Position numbers and translations under genes: made by a program. This document shows positions 37,528 through 44,559 of a DNA stretch of 64,000 bases, one piece after another. The DNA lies in contig NZ_BDHH01000004.1 of assembly GCF_001748365.1 (NCBI RefSeq), positions 2,346 to 66,345 on the forward strand, given 5' to 3'. Origin of the DNA: Fusibacter sp. 3D3. GTDB lineage: Bacteria; Bacillota; Clostridia; Peptostreptococcales; Acidaminobacteraceae. The notes beneath the pieces were generated by a model that did not search any database, had not been told where the DNA came from, and saw only the letters and a list, made by a program, of their open reading frames with translations. Position 1 is the first letter of the stretch; each line of letters begins with the position of its first letter.

Positions 37528-38281
37528 CTATATCGCCCTCCTTCACTAATTTTCCACGATCAAGCCACACTGACTTGTATAATTCATCTTGCTCATCTAT
37601 TTTTTTGCCTTGGACAATTGCATTGACAAAAACACCCGGACAACCTACGCGTTCTGGCGCTATTGTACCCACTGGTACTATTTCATTAACTTCTGCGATT
37701 GTATATTTACCCGCCATAGCCATATCCATGTTGTTATTGAGACTAGTCCCTCTAAACTCCAAATTTCCCATAGTATCTGCACGCCATGCTTTTACGATAG
37801 AAACTTCAGCTGTGAGCGCAGGTTCAATAAAACATTTAACCCCACTCACTTCAACCACTTTTTTAGCTTCCTCTAGGTTAGGAAATAGATCTACCTCATC
37901 CAATATACCAACGCCTACTGGCACTAGAACACCTCCAAGTCCCATAGCACCCGCTCTAACCTTTTCAATCCATGTGCCCATTGGGAAAAACTCTTTAATG
38001 AGTAATTCGCCTGCCAAATATGCTTCTGTGGATTCTGCTGAAGTCCCCACATGTGTGGAAATGAGTTCTTTTACCTGCTTGTTCTTATACAGCATTGATT
38101 TTCCGAATCCACTCATCCCTGGCGTAACTGCGATTAAAGTTAGATTTTTAACTTTCTTTTCTACCAACTTCTCAATAGAACTAAGTGGTGAACCCGCATC
38201 AATAAAGCCTCCAAGCATAAGCCTTGTACCATCTTTAACAACACTTAAAGCTTCGTCAATTGGCATTACCTTTGATTTCAT
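37514..38281 (-). CDS. CoA-transferase subunit A (3-oxoacid/acetoacetate type)
   Basis: A 255-residue alpha subunit of a family I CoA-transferase. The GGFIDAGSP motif near residue 25 matches the glycine-rich GGFxxxGxP loop of these enzymes. It is the first gene of the operon CoA-transferase A-B, acyl-CoA dehydrogenase, alpha/beta hydrolase. It has a good ribosome site (GGAGGTGC). A sigma-54 promoter lies 177 bases upstream, but a 142-bp mobile element sits between it and the gene. Confidence 0.92.
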   Translation of the reverse strand: MKSKVMPIDEALSVVKDGTRLMLGGFIDAGSPLSSIEKLVEKKVKNLTLIAVTPGMSGFGKSMLYKNKQVKELISTHVGTSAESTEAYLAGELLIKEFFPMGTWIEKVRAGAMGLGGVLVPVGVGILDEVDLFPNLEEAKKVVEVSGVKCFIEPALTAEVSIVKAWRADTMGNLEFRGTSLNNNMDMAMAGKYTIAEVNEIVPVGTIAPERVGCPGVFVNAIVQGKKIDEQDELYKSVWLDRGKLVKEGDIDGHS

Positions 38282-38312
38282 ATAGCACCTCCATTCAAAC
38301 TTGCTATTATAA

Positions 38313-38454
38313 CCCTTGAGGAGATGTCCCCCACTTCTCTAAGTGGGGGTTCATATTCCCAATTCAGTGGGAGTCCAAACTCCCACTGAATGCAATCCGA
38401 TAGGATTGTGCAAGGGTTACGAAGGTAGCGAAGCGGACTAAGTATACGCTTTGA
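38313..38454 (+). repeat. 142-bp hairpin element, copy B
   Basis: A complete copy in plus orientation: preceded by TATAA (38308-38312), begins CCCTTGAGGAG, ends ACGCTTTGA. Left hairpin CCCCCACTT-CTCT-AAGTGGGGG; central AGTGGGAGTCC/AACTCCCACT stem; GCAATCC/GGATTGTGC stem; then GTTACGAAGGTAGCGAAGCG. It lies three bases from the -12 box of the sigma-54 promoter of the CoA-transferase operon. Confidence 0.87.
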
Positions 38455-38457
38455 TAG

Positions 38458-38473
38458 TGCAATATATATGCCA
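38458..38473 (-). promoter_or_regulatory. Sigma-54 promoter of the CoA-transferase operon
   Basis: On the minus strand TGGCAT-ATATA-TTGCA matches the sigma-54 consensus at the correct spacing. The predicted start, about 12 bases downstream of the -12 GC, falls inside mobile-element copy B. The adjacent activator gene (38655-40040) supports the assignment. Confidence 0.82.
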
Positions 38474-38500
38474 AAAGACACAAGACCTTTATAACGTTCT

Positions 38501-38518
38501 TATACATAAAAATGCATA
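38501..38518 (-). promoter_or_regulatory. Dyad upstream of the CoA-transferase promoter
   Basis: TATACAT-AAAA-ATGCATA is an imperfect 18-bp dyad about 50 bases upstream of the -12 element. That is close for a sigma-54 enhancer, but it is the clearest dyad in the gap. Confidence 0.3.
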
Positions 38519-38573
38519 CCTTAAGAATCTCTTTGTGATACCATAGGGAACACTTTTTCCGTACAGTTGTTGC

Positions 38574-38622
38574 AAAAAGGAACAAACTTTAATCACAAGG
38601 GATCAAAGTTTGTTCCTTTTTT
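38574..38622. terminator. Terminator after the CoA-transferase activator gene
   Basis: GGAACAAACTTT pairs perfectly with AAAGTTTGTTCC around a 14-base loop, with A and T runs on the two sides. It insulates the activator gene from the sigma-54 promoter downstream. Confidence 0.93.
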
Positions 38623-38654
38623 AGTTCACCACTTCTATTTGAATTCATCATTTT

Positions 38655-40040
38655 TTATTTCAATGGCATATTTAAGCGTTTCAATTTTTTATAAAGAACG
38701 GTTCGATTAATGCCTAACAGATCCGCTGCCTTGGTCTTATTGCCTTTACATTTTATCAGTGCTCTGGAAATCATTTGTTTTTCTGTATCCTCAATCAAAT
38801 CATTTAGGGCTGTGCTTAAATCATCGTTTGGATCCTTTGAGGTATACATAATATGTGAATTAACGCCCGATTTATCCCAAGGGACTTTAGAGAGTTGATC
38901 GACATCTATAATATCCTCTTGAATAAAGTTTGCCGCTTGCTCTATGAAATTTTCAAGCTGCCTAACATTCCCAGGCCAATGGTATGCCATAATTTTAGCC
39001 ATTGATTCAGGTGTAAACCCTTTATGCCCTGTGCCAAGTTTTTGGGTGATCTTCATAAGAAGCCCCTCTGCATACCTTGGAATATCTGTCTTGATATCAC
39101 GAAGTGAAGGCATATTGATCTCTAAAACTTTTAACCGGTAGTACAGATCTTCACGAAAAGTGCCTAATTTGATCATTTTCTTTAAGTCTCTATTGGTTGC
39201 GGCTATGATTCGAACATCTAGTTCAACAAAGGTATTACTCCCAACCCTTTCAATTCTGCGATCCTGTATCGCTTGAAGCATTTTGGCTTGCATATAAAGT
39301 GGCATATCCCCTATTTCATCTAAAAAGAGGGTCCCGCCATTTGCCACTTCAAATTTTCCCATTTTTCCATCTTTATGGGCGCCAGTAAAAGCACCAGGTG
39401 CATAGCCAAAAAGCTCTGATTCCAAAAGATTTTCAGGAATTGCTGCACAATTAACCTTCACAAAAGGGGCATGACTTCTTGAAGAACGATTATGAATGGC
39501 CTCTACCATGATGGTTTTACCAGTACCGCTTTCTCCAGTGACCAATAAGTTAGAAATTGAACGTGATGCTTTTCTCGCCATTTTTTTTACAAGCAACATA
39601 GGATCAGTCTCTCCTATAATATCCATACAGGTATGAAGCTTGCTATCTGCTTGATGTAATTTTTTTGGCAATATGCGCTCTGCAAATTGCTTTGCCACTT
39701 CCACATTTGGAAAAACGGTTCTCAGAATAAAGCCCATCCATTTTTCTTCAACATAAAAAGGGGTTTTATGAACAATTATCTGGCAATTCCCTATGGTTAA
39801 AGTTTTTCCCCACTGCGCTTTTGGATCCCTTAGAAGTAATTCTAAAGCACCGTTAGAAATATAGTCTTCTATAGAACTTCCTTCTACTTCATGAATAGCC
39901 CTTTTCAAAAGGTTTGCAAAATAGGCATTGCAAAAGAGAATTTCACCCTCAAGATTCACAACCATAAGCCCCTCTTGATTCCCTTCAATTATATTTGAAA
40001 TCAAATTTTGTTTTATATCGGCTCTATTTAATGCATACAT
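38655..40040 (-). CDS. Sigma-54-dependent activator with PAS domain
   Basis: A 461-residue enhancer-binding protein. The N-terminal PAS (about 5-115; NLISNIIEGNQEGLMVVNLE) is followed by the AAA+ domain with GESGTGKT, GAFTGA, GTLFLDEIGDMP and WPGNVRQLENF, and a Fis-type helix-turn-helix NKTKAADLLGINRTVLYKKL. The start is ATG 40040 after GGAGTGA; an in-frame ATG at 40073 lacks such a site. It is the natural regulator of the neighbouring CoA-transferase operon, probably sensing its acid or acyl substrate through PAS. Confidence 0.93.
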   Translation of the reverse strand: MYALNRADIKQNLISNIIEGNQEGLMVVNLEGEILFCNAYFANLLKRAIHEVEGSSIEDYISNGALELLLRDPKAQWGKTLTIGNCQIIVHKTPFYVEEKWMGFILRTVFPNVEVAKQFAERILPKKLHQADSKLHTCMDIIGETDPMLLVKKMARKASRSISNLLVTGESGTGKTIMVEAIHNRSSRSHAPFVKVNCAAIPENLLESELFGYAPGAFTGAHKDGKMGKFEVANGGTLFLDEIGDMPLYMQAKMLQAIQDRRIERVGSNTFVELDVRIIAATNRDLKKMIKLGTFREDLYYRLKVLEINMPSLRDIKTDIPRYAEGLLMKITQKLGTGHKGFTPESMAKIMAYHWPGNVRQLENFIEQAANFIQEDIIDVDQLSKVPWDKSGVNSHIMYTSKDPNDDLSTALNDLIEDTEKQMISRALIKCKGNKTKAADLLGINRTVLYKKLKRLNMPLK

Positions 40041-40229
40041 CCCGCTCACTCCAAGTCTATAGATTCCATCCACTAAAGCTTTGTGGCTACTTCTAATTTA
40101 CTGCTTTTAAAATAATCTGTAAAGGGCACAACTTTCTGAACATAAATACGCTGTGGGTATTTATTATAAAATGTGAGATATCTCATATTATTACCGATCT
40201 ATTTGCGGTAAACTTAAACTATCATAAAC

Positions 40230-40348
40230 GGTTAGGGTGTCAAATCCAAAAGTTGAGCAACCCTCTACCCTATGATGTCGTTTAGGGGAAGTACGCGGTA
40301 CAGCATAGGGTAGAGGGTTAATGCGAAACTGACTTTGACACCCTAACC
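40230..40348 (-). repeat. MITE, complete copy R1
   Basis: A 119-bp element with terminal inverted repeats (GGTTAGGGTGTCAAA at one end and its complement at the other) and an inner dyad CCCTCTACCCTATG/CATAGGGTAGAGGG, so nearly the whole unit can fold back. It is flanked by the 6-bp duplication ATAAAC at 40224-40229 and 40349-40354. It is inverted relative to R2 and R3. Confidence 0.9.
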
Positions 40349-40372
40349 ATAAACGCAAAGAAAGAAGGTGTT

Positions 40373-41014
40373 ATTATCAATTATTTTATCAGACTTTTAA
40401 AATCTTATCTATTTTATACCGCATCTGCTTTTGGCATTAGTCTTACCATAAAGGCCAATGTCGGTGTGAGTAGCTTCAATTCAATGAACATTGCCATAGC
40501 CAATGCTGCTGACATTAAGGTCGGTACAATCACGACTTTTATCAATATGGCTTTTTTACTGGGATTTATGTTCTTGACACATTTTGCGCTGAAGAAAAAA
40601 TATCTGATCCAAACGCTCTCGGTGGTTTTATTTGGCATGCTGATCAATTTCTTTACTTATACGGTTCTGAAGGACTTAATGGTGGAAAATTATGTATTGC
40701 GTCTTTTGCTCATTAGCCTAGGGACAACCATCGGTGGATTATCTGTGGGAATGATTATCAGCTATGATGCCATTACTTTTCCAATTGAAAGCTTTTGCCT
40801 TGCCATTGCTGAAAGAACTAAGTTTACCTTTGTTAAATTGAGATATTTTATCGATATTTTTTCAATAACTGTTTCTCTTATTATATCTTTCTTTTTTACA
40901 CTCCCTCTATATGTTCGAGAAGGTACTCTTATCAGTTTGCTTATTTTATCCGCTGCCATGAACTTCTCGAAAGAGATGTACAATCGATATAAACTTGAAA
41001 AGGTTACAACCTAA
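40373..41014 (+). CDS. YczE/YyaS/YitT-like membrane protein with no usual start codon
   Basis: A roughly 213-residue integral membrane protein whose first part, INYFIRLLKSYLFYTASAFG then ISLTIKANVGVSS, matches the N-terminal helix of YczE-like proteins. The first ATG/GTG/TTG in frame is GTG 40466, past this helix. Upstream the frame is open back to 40322, inside MITE R1, without a standard start. The best candidates are ATT 40373 or ATC 40376 just after AGAAGG. ATT starts are rare but known. The function is unknown; YczE-type proteins are multi-helix membrane proteins of unclear role. Confidence 0.7.
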   Translation: MINYFIRLLKSYLFYTASAFGISLTIKANVGVSSFNSMNIAIANAADIKVGTITTFINMAFLLGFMFLTHFALKKKYLIQTLSVVLFGMLINFFTYTVLKDLMVENYVLRLLLISLGTTIGGLSVGMIISYDAITFPIESFCLAIAERTKFTFVKLRYFIDIFSITVSLIISFFFTLPLYVREGTLISLLILSAAMNFSKEMYNRYKLEKVTT

Positions 41015-41046
41015 ATTGTGCCAACAGGCCTGCTCAAAGCTAAATG

Positions 41047-41093
41047 AAAATACCATTCAATGAGCTAATGCTCTGACACTCGAATGGTATTTT
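41047..41093. terminator. Bidirectional terminator
   Basis: AAAATACCATTC pairs with GAATGGTATTTT, with an inner GAGC/GCTC stem, between two convergent genes. Confidence 0.88.
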
Positions 41094-41137
41094 ATATTTC
41101 TAGACGTTATTTTATGGTTTTTAATAGAAAGAGCCCC

Positions 41138-41884
41138 TTATTCTAAATTTAATTGCATTTCTATCGCTTTAATGGGGCATCTATTAACAGTATCACGAAG
41201 TCTTTGCACGAAATCTGCGTCAATGAGTTTCGTGTCAATTTCTTCAAGCAATGGCGTGATCAACATTTTTCCATTGTACTCGAAAAGTTCGGGCATTGCT
41301 TTTACGCAAAGCATACATTTAACACAAGTTTTCTCGTTAATTTGAATTTTTTCAGATACGAGGTGCTCATGCTCTTGGCTCTTTATATGCTCAAGCACAT
41401 CATTTTTAGAGACAAATCTCTTTGCAATTCTACCCATGATTACGATTGCAATGACGGTGCAGACCCATCGTATGCTCATAAATTTAAGTCCTAAAAATTT
41501 AGCTTCATTGGCCAACATTGGAATTTTAACCACTGCCCAAGCACTGATTATAATCACGATATTTTCTATGCTGATGCCCTTTTTTATTAGCGATAAGCTT
41601 ATGGGGAAAGCCGCATAGATTGGCCCTGCTGAGATACTCCCGAGTATAATACTCATCACATTGCCCTTTAAGCCTGAAGTTTCCCCTAAATGTTGTTCAA
41701 TAAAGGGTTTAGGTACCCACACCTCTATGAGTGCAGTGAGAACAAGGATCACCGGCATGATTTCAAGCATTTCTTTAATATAGTACCATGTGTTAAATAG
41801 GGATTCCTGTCCTTTTGCAGGAAAGAATACAAGGAGACCCACATACAAAATAGCAACAAATATTAACAATCTGAATTTTTTCAT
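41138..41884 (-). CDS. Permease half-protein fused to a ferredoxin domain
   Basis: A 248-residue protein. The first 165 residues form a four- to five-helix permease unit of the UPF0718/ArsP (DUF318) type, with GSISAGPIYAAFPISLSLIK. A cytoplasmic tail follows with one [4Fe-4S] ferredoxin site: C-x2-C-x2-C in TCVKCMLCVK, and the fourth Cys in NRCPIKAIE. Related permeases move organoarsenicals or thiol-linked compounds; the iron-sulphur tail suggests redox control or electron delivery. It overlaps the partner permease gene by four bases. A Crp/Fnr-type regulator is divergent upstream. Confidence 0.85.
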   Translation of the reverse strand: MKKFRLLIFVAILYVGLLVFFPAKGQESLFNTWYYIKEMLEIMPVILVLTALIEVWVPKPFIEQHLGETSGLKGNVMSIILGSISAGPIYAAFPISLSLIKKGISIENIVIIISAWAVVKIPMLANEAKFLGLKFMSIRWVCTVIAIVIMGRIAKRFVSKNDVLEHIKSQEHEHLVSEKIQINEKTCVKCMLCVKAMPELFEYNGKMLITPLLEEIDTKLIDADFVQRLRDTVNRCPIKAIEMQLNLE

Positions 41885-42357
41885 CTTAAAATCACCCCCA
41901 TTGAAAATGCAATAATAATGGCAAATACAAAACTCAAACCATTTCGTACTAATGTAAATTTAAGTCCAAAAGCTTCTTTTTCAATAGGAAAGGTTGCAAT
42001 ACCCACCATTGTCAAAGTGGTTAAAAAAGCAATTGCGGGGAGCACACTTGCACCTAGTTTGAGAAAAGAAGCCACAAGTGGAAATGCCACGAATGCTGGT
42101 ATAATGGTTATACTGCCAAGCAACGCACCTGCAACAGTAGAAAACAACTGATTTGAAGACCCCAGTACGCCTTTAATCAACTCTGGTGGTAACATACTGA
42201 GCATGAATCCAATTAGAAATAAAATGCCAACAATTTGAAGCAGCATATTTTTAATCATCTTAGAGGCCATGCCAAGTGCACTCTTTGTCTCTAAAGGTTT
42301 TTTATAAAGCGAAAACAGTATTGCAATTAAACTCACTCCCCATAATCCCATCGTCAT
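41881..42357 (-). CDS. Permease half-protein (UPF0718/ArsP-like), partner subunit
   Basis: A 158-residue membrane protein with the family segment GSITIIPAFVAFPLVASFLK, the counterpart of the motif in the ferredoxin-fused partner. Full-length UPF0718 permeases carry both halves in one chain, so the two genes look like a split transporter that assembles as a heteromer. The four-base overlap (ATGA) supports equal production. The start ATG 42357 follows GTGAGGTG. Confidence 0.85.
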   Translation of the reverse strand: MTMGLWGVSLIAILFSLYKKPLETKSALGMASKMIKNMLLQIVGILFLIGFMLSMLPPELIKGVLGSSNQLFSTVAGALLGSITIIPAFVAFPLVASFLKLGASVLPAIAFLTTLTMVGIATFPIEKEAFGLKFTLVRNGLSFVFAIIIAFSMGVILR

Positions 42358-42382
42358 ATCGACACCTCACTTTAATATTGAT

Positions 42383-42505
42383 CGTTAGAGTGTCAAAAGT
42401 CAGTTTCGCATAAACCTTCTACCATTATGCTGTATCGCATACTTCTCGTAAACGACATCATAATGGTATAGGCTTGCTCAACTTTTGACTTTTGACACTC
42501 TAACC
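42383..42505 (+). repeat. MITE, complete copy R2
   Basis: A 123-bp element, CGTTAGAGTGTCAAAAG at one end and CTTTTGACACTCTAACC at the other, with an inner ACCATTATG/CATAATGGT dyad. It is flanked by the duplication ATTGAT at 42377-42382 and 42506-42511. It lies between the split permease and the Crp/Fnr-type regulator, where their control sites would be expected. Confidence 0.9.
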
Positions 42506-42593
42506 ATTGATTACTTATTAAAACAATCATATACTATCATTAAAAAGAAAAGTGTTACCTATGATACACTTTTTTGGCAAGGGGTAAATTATT

Positions 42594-43256
42594 ATGAAAA
42601 ACACTTATCTTGATGTCCTGAAATCATCTAACCTCTTTACTGGCTTTAGCACTGCTCAACTAGAAACGATCATTAAGCGTGATCAAGTCTCAATCAAAAG
42701 TTTCAAAGCTCATAATATAATCCACCTAGAACTCGAAACCTGTACACACCTTGATTTTATCCTTGAAGGGAAAGTCATTATTCAGCAGATCGACATCAAC
42801 GGCAATTTACTTACAATGACTGAATTCTCTGCCGGAGATAACATTGGGGGCAACGTCTTATTCTCACAGGCTAATTTTTATCCTATGACGATCATAGCCT
42901 TAACGGATGTCGTTATCATGCAGTTTTCTAAATCTATCGTGCTTAAGTTCTGTCAAACCAATCAAAGTTTTCTTGAAAATTTTCTCATGAGCCTATCCGA
43001 TAAATCTTTTATTTTAACTCAAAAGATTAAGGTGCTCTCAACGAAAAGCATAAGAGAAATGTGTCTTGATTTTATTGAAAATGAATTCAAAAAACAAAAT
43101 CAAAATCCAATTATGTTACCTCTAAGTAAAAAAGCACTTTCAGAAAAACTCGGTATACAGCGCACCTCTTTATCAAGAGTTCTGACACAATTACAGCTTG
43201 AAGGCTATATAGAATACAGTGGTCGATCCATTAAGATTTTAAAGAAAGTGGAGTGA
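42594..43256 (+). CDS. Crp/Fnr-family transcriptional regulator
   Basis: A 220-residue regulator: an N-terminal cyclic-nucleotide-binding-fold sensor domain (about 10-135), a long dimerisation helix, and a C-terminal winged helix-turn-helix with KKALSEKLGIQRTSLSRVLTQL. The phosphate-binding cassette is not conserved and there is no Fnr-type cysteine cluster, so its signal is not cAMP in any obvious way and is not known. It is divergent from the ferredoxin-linked permease, which is its likely target. Confidence 0.92.
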   Translation: MKNTYLDVLKSSNLFTGFSTAQLETIIKRDQVSIKSFKAHNIIHLELETCTHLDFILEGKVIIQQIDINGNLLTMTEFSAGDNIGGNVLFSQANFYPMTIIALTDVVIMQFSKSIVLKFCQTNQSFLENFLMSLSDKSFILTQKIKVLSTKSIREMCLDFIENEFKKQNQNPIMLPLSKKALSEKLGIQRTSLSRVLTQLQLEGYIEYSGRSIKILKKVE

Positions 43257-43263
43257 ATATGTA

Positions 43264-43294
43264 AAAAACCCACACGATTTAGTATGGGTTTTTA
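43264..43294. terminator. Terminator after the Crp/Fnr gene
   Basis: AAAAACCCA pairs with TGGGTTTTT around a 12-base loop. It can serve both convergent genes. Confidence 0.85.
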
Positions 43295-43313
43295 ATCTTT
43301 ATAGTGTCCTTAT

Positions 43314-44384
43314 TCAATTGCCTAATCTTATAACATCCTTAGGATATTCAAAATCGGCTTCAGTGACACCATTCAGTTTTAAATTTTTAAAAGCAAAGTT
43401 GCTTTCATAGCCATATGCTGTGGTTTCCAGTTTGATCACAATACCATTTTCTGCCCAAACATAGACTTTAATATCGTATTCTAGTCCCGAATCTTCATAT
43501 ACATAACACGTTTTGCCATCATATTCAATGGTTTCAATATATGGCGCTTGCCCTAAATTAAAAGTTTCATAAAAATCGTCTAGGACGGTAAAGGGATTCG
43601 TCGGTATATAGGTCACAGCTGATGGCACCACTGCCATGATCTCCGACCCTGGAATATATGTCGCCGACTCAGGGATACTTGCCTTGTTATAAGTGACAAG
43701 GTCTGGCTCATAGCCAATGGTTTTAAAATCGCCTTTGTTATACCAAAGTTTGGTAGGCTCATGGGCATCAAAGATGGCAATCTCGCAGTAGTAATTTTTA
43801 TAGTCATCACCATTTGCAAGTACATCGCCAAGTTTAGCAGGCGCTTGACTCTTAGGAGATTTCGCCGTCATAGGTGAATCTGCCACAGAAACTTCACTTG
43901 CTGTATCGATACTAACAGCTTTGGTTTCCACATTATAAGTTACAGTGATCTCAAATTTTTCAGCCAGATCTTTGAGTCTAAAAAAACTACTGCCATTAAT
44001 CGTGTAGGCCTTAAGATCTTTGATTTTAATGCCATCTTTATAAATCGAATTGCCATATGGGATTGCTGTTTTAGGCATACCATCCCCTTTGGCAAGTTCG
44101 CCGCCTACCACTGTATAGGCATTACCGGATACTAAGTTGATGCTTTTATTCGTTTCATCCCAACTGACATCAAACTGTTTAGAACTTCCATTGACTGCTT
44201 TTGCAATATCTCTTAGTTTAAAATAATTGTTTCCCTCGATGAGATAGGCTTCGAATTCTATCGCCACACCATCTACATATACTTGCGACTTGGTTTGATT
44301 GACGATGATATTACCTGCAAAAGTTACTGGAAGCAATTGCATGAATAATAAAATCACTATGGCTATTGCGGTAATCTTTTTCAT
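43314..44384 (-). CDS. Secreted stalk-domain (copper amine oxidase N-like) protein
   Basis: A 356-residue exported protein. A signal peptide (about 1-23) is followed by two copies of the short stalk module: GVAIEFEAYLIEGNNYFKLRD then IAKAVNG, and GIKIKDLKAYTINGSSFFRLKD. A C-terminal domain of about 170 residues has no family I recognise. Such modules are thought to attach proteins to the cell surface. The next upstream gene carries a related module, so both may belong to the cell envelope. Confidence 0.85.
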   Translation of the reverse strand: MKKITAIAIVILLFMQLLPVTFAGNIIVNQTKSQVYVDGVAIEFEAYLIEGNNYFKLRDIAKAVNGSSKQFDVSWDETNKSINLVSGNAYTVVGGELAKGDGMPKTAIPYGNSIYKDGIKIKDLKAYTINGSSFFRLKDLAEKFEITVTYNVETKAVSIDTASEVSVADSPMTAKSPKSQAPAKLGDVLANGDDYKNYYCEIAIFDAHEPTKLWYNKGDFKTIGYEPDLVTYNKASIPESATYIPGSEIMAVVPSAVTYIPTNPFTVLDDFYETFNLGQAPYIETIEYDGKTCYVYEDSGLEYDIKVYVWAENGIVIKLETTAYGYESNFAFKNLKLNGVTEADFEYPKDVIRLGN

Positions 44385-44438
44385 TTTTCTTTTCTCCTTT
44401 CCCTAAGACTGTATCCATTCTAATTAATTTCGATTTAT

Positions 44439-44557
44439 AGTCAGGGTGTCAAAATCAGTTTCGCATTACCCCTCTACCCTATGCTGTATCGTGTACTTAC
44501 CGTAAACGACATCATAGGGTAGAGGGGTGTTCAGCTTTTGGATTTGACACCCTAACC
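44439..44557 (+). repeat. MITE, complete copy R3
   Basis: A 119-bp element (AGTCAGGGTGTCAAAA ... TTTGACACCCTAACC) with an inner CCCTCTACCCTATG/CATAGGGTAGAGGG dyad. It is flanked by the duplication ATTTAT at 44433-44438 and 44558-44563. The downstream copy of the duplication contains the stop codon of the LRR gene. Confidence 0.9.
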
Positions 44558-44559
44558 AT

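Noticed and set aside
37575-38285. 236-codon frame on the plus strand
   Set aside because: It is the antisense shadow of the CoA-transferase alpha subunit, whose motifs, ribosome site and operon context are clear.
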